Assembly: GCF_003436425.1 (NCBI RefSeq) | Contig: NZ_QSPK01000056.1 | Coordinates: 1-16,308 of the forward strand | Direction: 5' to 3' | DNA length: 16,308 bases | Source: Eubacterium sp. TM05-53 | Lineage (GTDB): Bacteria; Bacillota_I; Bacilli_A; Erysipelotrichales; Erysipelotrichaceae | Shown here: positions 5,936-12,618 of the stretch, piece after piece | Numbering within the stretch: the stretch's first letter is position 1 | Layout of the letters: every line of letters begins with the position of its first letter | The notes under the pieces: model-generated | Databases searched by the model: none | What the model saw: only the letters and a program-made list of their open reading frames with translations | Told to the model about the DNA's origin: nothing | Made by a program: the position numbers and the translations under genes

Positions 5936-5936
5936 G

Positions 5937-6296
5937 CTAGTTTGCTAATATGCCTTGCATCAATATATTGATGGATGCATTTATATCTCTGTCATGATTT
6001 GAATGGCATTTTGGGCATGTCCATTCTCTTACTTTTAAATCTTTTGTTCCTTCATTCTTATATCCGCAACAATGACAGGTCTGACTGCTCGCATAGAATG
6101 TATCCACTTTCTTGATTACCTTTCCATACCACTTTGCTTTATATTCTAGCTGTGTTGTAAACTTTGACCAGGATACATCCGATATAGACTGTGCTAGATT
6201 GTGGTTTTTAAGCATGTTGTCGACTTTTAAATCTTCTATACAGATGATGTCATATTCTGTAATGATTCTTGTAGATAGTTTGTTGATAAAATCCAT
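5937..6296 (-). pseudogene. tnpB: TnpB, C-terminal remnant (119 aa)
   Basis: Last third of the RNA-guided nuclease TnpB (normally about 370-400 residues). Visible are the RuvC-II glutamate in CIEDLKV (Glu21), the motif KNHNLAQSISDVSWSKF, the zinc finger C74-x2-C77...C94-x2-C97 and the RuvC-III aspartate in HDRDINAS (Asp104). The RuvC-I aspartate and the whole RNA/DNA-binding N-terminal half are missing. The codons just before the ATG, in the same frame, read KIANQR and continue the family sequence, so the ATG is internal and the gene was cut by a deletion that fused it to the tnpA end. It cannot act as a nuclease. Confidence 0.9.
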
Positions 6297-6307
6297 TCTT
6301 TGATTCG

Positions 6308-6709
6308 CTATTTTCTTTTTTGACTTCTTATATACTCTATAATCAATTCTTCTGTATTTTCAGAAACTGTAGCTACAAAATAAGAAGGATTCCATAGATG
6401 TCCACCCCATAACTTGGATCTTAGATCATCCCCAAACTCTTTCATCAAGAGTCTGGCTGATACACCCTTCATAGCTTTTATAATATTTGGAATGTAATGC
6501 TGCGGCGTACAATTGATCAGCATACGGATGTAATCTTTCTCTATATTCATTTCCAAAATTTGAAAACCATTATCCTTTGAAATCTGAGTCAGCAGCTCTT
6601 TTAATTTTGTTGCGACCTGTCCATTCAAGACATCACGACGATACTTTACGCACCATACGATATGATACTGTATTGAATAGACATAGCCTCTTCCTTTAAC
6701 AACTTCCAT
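6308..6709 (-). pseudogene. tnpA: TnpA, IS200/IS605 Y1 transposase with mutated HUH motif
   Basis: A 133-residue single-strand transposase, full length and uninterrupted, with RBS GAGGT before ATG. The family landmarks QYHIVWCVKYRR, PQHYIPNIIKAMKG, LWGGHLWNPSYFVATV and the catalytic-tyrosine helix EYIRSQ (Tyr126) are intact. The metal-binding HUH motif, which should read like DHVHMLV, is DYIRMLI here (Tyr60, Arg62). Each change is explained by one transition (CAC to TAC, CAT to CGT). Without the two histidines the enzyme should not coordinate its metal, so I call it a functional pseudogene despite the open frame. It is adjacent to the tnpB remnant. Confidence 0.85.
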
Positions 6710-6810
6710 GTTTTTACCTCATCTATATTATAACATATGTATATATTCAAAGCACTATATTTATGATTTATTTTTAAATTATTTATATAACATCTGCATA
6801 TCTAATTCAT

Positions 6811-6830
6811 CTCATGACTAAAGTCACGAG
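6811..6830. repeat. Left-end hairpin of the IS element
   Basis: CTCATGACT/AGTCACGAG, nine-base arms with a two-base loop and one wobble on the minus strand. It lies 17 bases inside the left boundary, comparable to the left-end structure bound by TnpA in IS608. Its core differs from the right-end hairpin by a few bases. Confidence 0.8.
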
Positions 6831-7250
6831 TGTTCTTAGATTGCATTATAAAGTTGTATATACACGTACAAGTGACTCTGTTTCATGGTCAAATGATAAT
6901 ACAGAAGATTTACAAACGCGTTGTGATTTAGCAAATAAAAAGAATGCAGATCTCTTTGTATCCATACATTTAAATTCAAGTGTATATGAAGCCAATGGAT
7001 ATGAAATCTATTGTGATTTCAACAACAAGAATACGGTGAAATTGTCTAACTCCATTCTTAAGCAACTTGATCAATTGGATTATTCAACCAATAGAGGCTT
7101 GTTAGACACCAATGAAACACCATTGTATATTGTCAAAAACAACAAAGTGGATGCCATTTTGATTGAAGCTGACTTTATATCGGATGATTCGGATTTATAT
7201 TATCTTAAAAATCATACTAACAATATTGCCACAGCCATTGCCGTAGGCAT

Positions 7251-7290
7251 CAAAAAAAGTCTGAATGAATAATCAGACTCTTTATTTTGC
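7251..7290. terminator. Bidirectional terminator between amidase and ABC genes
   Basis: A perfect 7-bp stem AGTCTGA/TCAGACT (7258-7279) spans the amidase stop codon. On the plus strand it is followed by CTTTATTTT and on the minus strand by seven T residues, so it can end both converging transcripts. The nine-base gap between the two genes leaves room for nothing else. Confidence 0.85.
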
Positions 7291-9045
7291 AAATTGAGCA
7301 TTATACAATCTTGCATAAACTCCATTCATATTCAATAATTCTTCATGTGTGCCTTGTTCAACGATATCTCCATGTTCAAGCACCAAAATCTTATCTGCAT
7401 TAATGATTGTAGATAAACGGTGTGCAATCACAAAACATGTACGATTTTCCATGACACGATCCATTGCACCTTGAAGACGTCTTTCAAGTCTTGTATCTAC
7501 ACTACTCGTAGCTTCATCTAGAATCAAGACTTCTGGATTCTTTATAAGAGCACGGGCAATCGTCAATAATTGTTTTTCACCCTGAGAAACATTACTTCCC
7601 TCTTCATTGATCAAAGTATCATAGCCTTCGGTTAAAGTACGAATAAAGTGATGGACATTAGCTTGTTTTGCGGCTTCCACAATTTCATTCTTTAACGCTT
7701 TTTCATTTCCATACGCAATATTTTGTTCAATACTACCCTCAAATAACCATGTGTCTTGTAGAACTAACGCAAAAAGTTTTCTTAAATCATGATACGACAA
7801 TTCTCGAATATCGATACCATTGATTTTAATACTTCCACCCTTTACGTCATAGAAGCGCAACAATAAGTTTGTCAATGTTGTCTTACCTGCTCCTGTAGGA
7901 CCTACGATTGCGATGGTTTGACCTTGACGTACATCAATATTTACATCCTTCATTAATAGATTATCATCATATCCAAATTGTACATGATCAAATTCAATAG
8001 AATGTACTTCATCGATTTGACATTTAGATACAACATCCTCTTCAATTGGTTGATTCAAGAAAGTAAATAAACGAGACATGGCACTAAAGGCAGATTGTAC
8101 AGCACTTGATAGCTGAGATATTTGAGAAATCGGATCATTGATTTGCCAAATATAACGAATAAAAGCTTGTAGCTGACCAAGGGCAATCGTTCTATTTAAT
8201 ACTTGAAGACATCCAACAAGACTGGCACAACCAATACTTAAATAAGTAATCAAAGAACATAATGGATTGATCAAACTCGATACAAACTGCGCTTTAAAAC
8301 TAGATACACGCATTCTTTCATTATCCTTTTGAAATCTTTCTAATGCATGTTCTTGTTGATTATAAGATAGAATCTCACTATATCCATCATACAATTCATT
8401 GATGGTACCATTCAAATCCGCTAATGTATTTTGTTGATCATCAAATAGAGGCTGAGATTTTTTCACTACAAATTTTGATAAAAGCGCAATAATAGGTAAA
8501 GCCACTAAAATGATGCATGTCATTAACACATTAATTCTTAGCATCATAAATAACACAAAAGTAAATGTACATACAGCCGAAATCACACGTGATAAAGTTT
8601 GCTGCAAAGCATTCGATAATGTATCTACATCATTTGTGATACGCGATAATAACTCCCCTGTCTTTTCTTGATCAAAATAAGATACCGGTAAATGATGAAT
8701 TTTATCTTCAATCGCATTACGCACATCAAACATTGTTTTTTGAATCGCATCCGTCATAAAGATGGCCATTAAAAATTGCGATATTGTCTTCACAATATAG
8801 ATAGAAAATAAGATACATAATATATGTACAACTTTATCTACCTGAATAGGTTGATGAGCCGATATATCTTTAGCTAATTGCGTTGTGATCATACCTTCAA
8901 CAGTTGGATTTAAGGCGAAAGTCACTTGGGCTGTAATAACCATTAAAATTCCAAACAACAACTTAAAACGATATGGTTTAATAAACACAAACAGATGAGA
9001 TAGACATTCAGTAAACTTCATTTTCTTAGTTTCTTTCATAATCAT
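7282..9045 (-). CDS. Heterodimeric ABC exporter, canonical-site subunit (LmrD/BmrD-like)
   Basis: A membrane-fused ABC half-transporter, up to 587 residues: six transmembrane helices (about 1-330), then the nucleotide-binding domain. It has Walker A GPTGAGKTT (near 381), signature VSQGEKQLL in place of LSGGQ, Walker B VLILDEATSSVD with the catalytic Glu, and switch histidine IAHRLSTI. The altered signature with an intact Glu/His site is the pattern of the TM288/LmrD/BmrD partner. It overlaps the upstream subunit by 20 bases, so the two are coupled. The start is either ATG 9043-9045 or ATG 9037-9039; AAAGGAG precedes both. The probable role is drug or lipid-like substrate export; the substrate is unknown. 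Confidence 0.92.
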   Translation of the reverse strand: MIMKETKKMKFTECLSHLFVFIKPYRFKLLFGILMVITAQVTFALNPTVEGMITTQLAKDISAHQPIQVDKVVHILCILFSIYIVKTISQFLMAIFMTDAIQKTMFDVRNAIEDKIHHLPVSYFDQEKTGELLSRITNDVDTLSNALQQTLSRVISAVCTFTFVLFMMLRINVLMTCIILVALPIIALLSKFVVKKSQPLFDDQQNTLADLNGTINELYDGYSEILSYNQQEHALERFQKDNERMRVSSFKAQFVSSLINPLCSLITYLSIGCASLVGCLQVLNRTIALGQLQAFIRYIWQINDPISQISQLSSAVQSAFSAMSRLFTFLNQPIEEDVVSKCQIDEVHSIEFDHVQFGYDDNLLMKDVNIDVRQGQTIAIVGPTGAGKTTLTNLLLRFYDVKGGSIKINGIDIRELSYHDLRKLFALVLQDTWLFEGSIEQNIAYGNEKALKNEIVEAAKQANVHHFIRTLTEGYDTLINEEGSNVSQGEKQLLTIARALIKNPEVLILDEATSSVDTRLERRLQGAMDRVMENRTCFVIAHRLSTIINADKILVLEHGDIVEQGTHEELLNMNGVYARLYNAQFAK

Positions 9046-10765
9046 CCAACTCCTTTTGTGTTAATTGTGAATGTGCAATCTCTTGATATACACGACAATC
9101 CTTTAACAACTGTGTATGTGTTCCCATTCCAATGATCTGACCTTCATCTAAAACAATGATCATATCCGAATCCATGATGGTAGAAATTCTTTGGGCAACC
9201 ACAAAGAAGATTGCATCCTTGACTTCAGGTTTTAATGCCTTTCTTAGTGTTGCATCCGTTTTAAAATCTAGAGCACTAAAACTATCATCATAAATATAAA
9301 GTGAAGGTTTCTTTAAGATGACTCTAGCTATGGAAAGTCTTTGTTTCTGTCCGCCCGAAATGTTGGTTCCATCCTCCGCAATTTCATCCAAGTAGCCATG
9401 TTCTCTTTTGGAAATAAAATCACTTGCCTGCGCAACGGTTGCAGCATGAACCATTTCCTCATCACTTGCATCTGGTTTTCCAAAACAAATATTCGATTGA
9501 ATACTTCCTTTAAACATATGTGCTTTTTGAGCTACATATCCAATTTGAGCACGCAAACTCTCTAAATCATATTTACGAATATCCACGCCATTAATTTCAA
9601 TCATTCCACGACTTACGTCATAAAAACGATTCATCAATTTGACTAATGTACTCTTACCAGATCCCGTACTACCAATCACGGCAATTTTTTGTCCTTTATG
9701 ACATGAAAAATCAATATCCTTTAATACTGCTTCTTCACCATTTGCATAAGAAAAACTAACATCTTTAAAACTTAATGTTTGAATGGAATCCAATTGGATA
9801 CAATCTTTGTCGTTGACAATACTTGGCTTTGTATCTAACACTTCCATAATACGTTTAGCTGATACATTCGCTCTAGGATACATCATAAATACCATACAAA
9901 AAATCAGCACAGACATCATAACGTGGAATAAATATTCAACAAAGGCCACTACATTTCCTAAGGTAACCGCATTTGAATTTAATAAAGTACAACTTAAATA
10001 ATATACAAGTACGGTTGCGATATTCATCAAAAAGAAAAAAGATGGTTCTGTACAAGACATCAATTTAAATAATTTTGCGCTTTGATCACGATAGAAATCA
10101 TTTTCTTTTGAGAAACGTTTCTTTTCATACTCTTGTTTATTAAAAGAACGAATCACTCGAATTCCTGTAATATTTTCTCTAAGAATTTGATTGATATGGT
10201 CAATCGATTTTTGTTGGTTCTCACTCAATGGTTCACTCACTTTGGCAACAATGATCACACCCAAAATAACAACAGGAATCGTTGCTAAGACTACATAGGA
10301 TAATTCTAAAGAGATTTTTAAAATCAACATGACCGAAACACACATCATAACAGGCGTTAATAACGCGGATTTTAAAATAACATTTAAAAACAACATAATT
10401 TGATAAGCATCATTATTCGTACGTGTAATCATACTCGATACACCAAACTTTTCCATTTCAGCAGCCGAGAACGCTTGTGCATGTTCAAAAACGTCATTAC
10501 GAATATCGCGCGTAATATTTGTCGATATTTTTGAGCAACAATACCCAAGTAATACAACTCCACTTACACCAATGACACTGATCAAGGCCATTAAACCAAA
10601 ACGACTATATAGATAGGCTATATCTTGTGTTTCGATACCATGGTCGATCATATCTGAAATGATAGTTGGAATTCCAAGTTCTACAAGGGCAAACCCAAAT
10701 ACACTTATAAAATCCAACAAGAACCATTTCTTATATTTCATTAAATATTTCCATATAAGCTTCAT
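9026..10765 (-). CDS. Heterodimeric ABC exporter, degenerate-site subunit (LmrC/BmrC-like)
   Basis: A 579-residue partner of the next gene: six transmembrane helices, then a nucleotide-binding domain with Walker A GSTGSGKST (365-373) and an intact signature NISGGQKQR. Walker B is LYIYDDSFSALD, with Asp replacing the catalytic Glu, and the switch loop is VVAQRISTI, with Gln replacing His. This Asp/Gln combination is the hallmark of the TM287/LmrC/BmrC side of asymmetric exporters, where one composite site binds but barely hydrolyses ATP. RBS AGGGGGA is good. The start lies only 22 bases below a terminator that follows ptsI, so expression probably depends on read-through or a promoter inside ptsI. 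Confidence 0.93.
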   Translation of the reverse strand: MKLIWKYLMKYKKWFLLDFISVFGFALVELGIPTIISDMIDHGIETQDIAYLYSRFGLMALISVIGVSGVVLLGYCCSKISTNITRDIRNDVFEHAQAFSAAEMEKFGVSSMITRTNNDAYQIMLFLNVILKSALLTPVMMCVSVMLILKISLELSYVVLATIPVVILGVIIVAKVSEPLSENQQKSIDHINQILRENITGIRVIRSFNKQEYEKKRFSKENDFYRDQSAKLFKLMSCTEPSFFFLMNIATVLVYYLSCTLLNSNAVTLGNVVAFVEYLFHVMMSVLIFCMVFMMYPRANVSAKRIMEVLDTKPSIVNDKDCIQLDSIQTLSFKDVSFSYANGEEAVLKDIDFSCHKGQKIAVIGSTGSGKSTLVKLMNRFYDVSRGMIEINGVDIRKYDLESLRAQIGYVAQKAHMFKGSIQSNICFGKPDASDEEMVHAATVAQASDFISKREHGYLDEIAEDGTNISGGQKQRLSIARVILKKPSLYIYDDSFSALDFKTDATLRKALKPEVKDAIFFVVAQRISTIMDSDMIIVLDEGQIIGMGTHTQLLKDCRVYQEIAHSQLTQKELDDYERN

Positions 10766-10778
10766 ATATTCCCCCTAC

Positions 10779-10805
10779 AAAATAAAAGGGGTTCAATAGA
10801 ACCCC
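10779..10805 (-). terminator. Terminator between ptsI and the ABC pair
   Basis: GGGGTTC/GAACCCC (10788-10805), a seven-pair stem with a four-base loop, is followed on the minus strand by TTTTATTTT. It lies 7 bases past the ptsI stop and 22 bases before the next start codon, leaving no space for a separate promoter after it. Confidence 0.85.
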
Positions 10806-10812
10806 GAATCAA

Positions 10813-12516
10813 TTATTCACCTAATTTAGTTTTAACTGTTTCTAAAACTTCATCAGCAGTGTCTTTATTTAAGCATTCTTGAGCTAATCCTTGCATTTCT
10901 TCATAGCTTAAAGATTTAACAACCTTACGAGCCTTTAAGATTTGAGTAGCACTCATTGAGAATTCGTCAAGACCTAAACCTAATAAGATAGGAACTGCAT
11001 GTGGTTCACCAGCCATAGCTCCACACATTCCAACCCATTTACCATGTTCGTGAGCACCTTTGATTGTGTTAGCAACTAAACGTAATACACTTGGGTTGTA
11101 TGGTTGATACAAGTAAGAAACGTGTTCAGACATACGGTCAGCAGCCATTGAGTATTGGATCAAGTCATTTGTACCGATTGAGAAGAAGTCTGCATATTTC
11201 GCAAATTGATCAGCAAGAACTGCAGCAGCAGGAATTTCAACCATCATACCTACTTCGATGCTGTCACTGACTGCAACACCTTCAGCAACTAATTCAGCCT
11301 TAACTTCTTCGAAGATTGCCTTCGCATCACGGAATTCTTTAATTGTAGCAATCATTGGGAACATGATGCAAAGTCTTCCGTAAACAGATGCACGGCACAA
11401 TGCACGTAATTGAGTTTTGAAAATATCTGTTTCTTTTAAGCAAAGACGGATTGCACGATATCCTAAGAATGGGTTCATTTCTTGAGGGAACTCATAGTAA
11501 GATAAGTGTTTATCTCCACCAATGTCTAATGTACGTACAACAACTTTTTTACCTTGCATACCTTCTAATACTTGTTTGTAGGCTTCAAATTGTTCGTCTT
11601 CTGTTGGGAAGTGATCTGAATCCATGTATAAGAATTCTGTACGGAACAATCCGACACCTTCACCACCATTAGTTAATACACCTTCAACATCTTTGAATCC
11701 ACCGATGTTACCAGCAAGTTCAACTTCGTGTCCATCTGTAGTTACAGATTTTTCGTTTTTCAATACTTTTAATTCTTCTTTTTCTTTTAAATAAGCAGCT
11801 GCCTTAGCTTCATATTTAGCAATTGTTGCTTCATCCGGATTGATTTCAACAACACCATCTAATGCATCTAATGCCAAAGTATCACCAGTTTTACATGCAT
11901 CACATACACCTGGGCATCCTACAACTGCAGGGATTTCCAATGAGTTAGCCATGATAGCTGAGTGAGATGTTTTACCACCGATTTCAGTAGCGAAACCTTT
12001 AACAAATTCATTTAACTGAGCTGTATCACTTGGAGTCAAGTCGTGAGCAACGATGATTGAATCTTCAGCAATGCTTGTTAAATCAGGAATTGTTAATCCT
12101 AATAAGTTACATTTTAAACGGAAAGTAACGTCTTTAATGTCAGCTGCTCTTTCACGGAAATAATCATTATCCATGCTTTCGAACATTTCAACCATTTGGT
12201 TAGCTACTTGTTCAGTTGCATATTCAGCATTTACACCATCATTTTCGATCATAGCTTTAATTTGACCAGCTAATTCAGGGTCACCAGCCATCATCAAGTG
12301 AGCATCGAATACAGCTAATTCTTCATCGCTTAAACGTTTAGCTGCTCTTTCTTTTACTCCTTCGATATCTTTTTTAGTTTTTTCTAGAGCATCCTCGAAT
12401 TTTTTTACTTCTTCTTCAGCTACTCCTGCTTTTTTTTCAATAACAACTTTTGGTGTTTCTAATTTGTAGACTTTAGCTACAGATACACCAGCACTTGCCG
12501 CTATCCCTTTTAACAT
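10813..12516 (-). CDS. ptsI: PTS enzyme I (phosphoenolpyruvate-protein phosphotransferase)
   Basis: Cytoplasmic first enzyme of the phosphotransferase system: takes phosphate from PEP onto its own histidine and passes it to HPr. The 567 residues match the usual 570-575. The phospho-histidine motif is GGKTSHSAIMANSLEIPAVVG (His185). The PEP-binding barrel shows LFRTEFLYMD, RTLDIGGDKHLSYY, GVGIFR-like NPFLGYRAIR, GTNDLIQYSMAADR and the catalytic cysteine in GMCGAMAGEP (near 497). ptsH is not adjacent, unlike in many Bacillota with a ptsHI operon. RBS AGGAGG lies seven bases before ATG. The leader holds a promoter and a cre-like site, suggesting carbon control. Confidence 0.97.
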   Translation of the reverse strand: MLKGIAASAGVSVAKVYKLETPKVVIEKKAGVAEEEVKKFEDALEKTKKDIEGVKERAAKRLSDEELAVFDAHLMMAGDPELAGQIKAMIENDGVNAEYATEQVANQMVEMFESMDNDYFRERAADIKDVTFRLKCNLLGLTIPDLTSIAEDSIIVAHDLTPSDTAQLNEFVKGFATEIGGKTSHSAIMANSLEIPAVVGCPGVCDACKTGDTLALDALDGVVEINPDEATIAKYEAKAAAYLKEKEELKVLKNEKSVTTDGHEVELAGNIGGFKDVEGVLTNGGEGVGLFRTEFLYMDSDHFPTEDEQFEAYKQVLEGMQGKKVVVRTLDIGGDKHLSYYEFPQEMNPFLGYRAIRLCLKETDIFKTQLRALCRASVYGRLCIMFPMIATIKEFRDAKAIFEEVKAELVAEGVAVSDSIEVGMMVEIPAAAVLADQFAKYADFFSIGTNDLIQYSMAADRMSEHVSYLYQPYNPSVLRLVANTIKGAHEHGKWVGMCGAMAGEPHAVPILLGLGLDEFSMSATQILKARKVVKSLSYEEMQGLAQECLNKDTADEVLETVKTKLGE

Positions 12517-12539
12517 GATAAATTCCTCCTAAAACAAGC

Positions 12540-12586
12540 GAAAAACGCTTTCATTTACAGATAAAATTTTAACACTTTTTTTTCAA
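12540..12586 (-). promoter_or_regulatory. ptsI promoter with overlapping cre-like site
   Basis: Minus strand: -35 TTGAAA (complement of 12581-12586), a 17-base spacer and -10 TATCTG (complement of 12558-12563). Just downstream, TGAAAGCGTTTTTC (complement of 12540-12553) fits the catabolite-responsive consensus TGWAARCGYTWWCW at all but the last two positions. Its location over the start site would make CcpA a repressor here. The -10 is only moderately good, so the exact promoter is less certain than the cre match. Confidence 0.55.
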
Positions 12587-12592
12587 AGATAC

Positions 12593-12618
12593 AAGAAAAG
12601 CAGACATTTGCATGCCTG
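12593..12618 (-). terminator. Terminator of the homodimer-type ABC gene
   Basis: Directly after the stop codon, CAGGCAT/ATGTCTG (seven pairs, one wobble, four-base loop, 12601-12618) is followed on the minus strand by CTTTTCTT. It separates the ABC gene from the ptsI promoter 60 bases away. Confidence 0.75.

Larger units (their letters stand above)
5831..5936 (-). ncRNA. Right-end omegaRNA scaffold region of the IS element
   Basis: Between the tnpB stop and the element end the minus strand contains three hairpins: CCGCAG/CTGCGG (5906-5920), GGTTTC/GAAACC (5872-5887, perfect, four-base loop) and the terminal imperfect palindrome at 5839-5858. In TnpB systems this right end is transcribed as guide-RNA scaffold with the guide taken from the adjoining host DNA, here the complement of about 5811-5830 within the amidase gene. 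Assignment is by position and structure; with TnpB truncated the RNA would have no local partner. Confidence 0.4.
5831..6847 (-). mobile_element. Decayed IS200/IS605 family element (1017 bp)
   Basis: The element inserted in the amidase gene and is oriented on the minus strand. On that strand it begins AATGC directly after target TTTAT (complement of 6848-6852) and ends GGTTCAA (complement of 5831-5837), like the TCAA right cleavage end of IS608. Subterminal hairpins lie at 6811-6830 (left end) and 5839-5858 (right end). There are no terminal inverted repeats and no target duplication, as expected. The boundaries are supported by exact restoration of the host frame. A complete member with tnpA and tnpB would be about 1.7-1.9 kb; roughly the first two thirds of tnpB is missing. 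Confidence 0.88.
5599..7272 (+). pseudogene. N-acetylmuramoyl-L-alanine amidase split by an IS605-type element
   Basis: Cell-wall hydrolase of the Amidase_3 (zinc) family, cleaving the MurNAc-L-Ala bond. The 5' part (5599-5830) encodes a hydrophobic leader with a possible lipobox (CIGC, Cys16 as lipid anchor; Cys at -3 is unusual), then IDAGHGG (His43) and the Glu58 zinc ligand. The 3' part (6848-7272) encodes VVYTRTSD, the third ligand in SIHLNSS and the catalytic IEADF. Removing 5831-6847 joins 232 and 425 bases in frame as ...LKSYG-Y-KVVYTRTSD..., giving a 218-residue protein of normal domain size. As it stands neither half carries the complete active site. The ATG at 5599 has only a weak ribosome site. 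Confidence 0.88.

Noticed and set aside
5937..6296. TnpB remnant as a repurposed nuclease-dead regulator (TldR-like)
   Set aside because: Such repressors keep the N-terminal RNA- and DNA-binding half. Here that half is deleted, and TnpA is also damaged, which fits simple decay.
12536..12550. Hairpin AAGCG-AAAAA-CGCTT in the ptsI leader as an antiterminator (LicT/SacY-type RAT) or terminator
   Set aside because: The stem is only five pairs with no T tract, and the same bases are better explained by the cre-like sequence.
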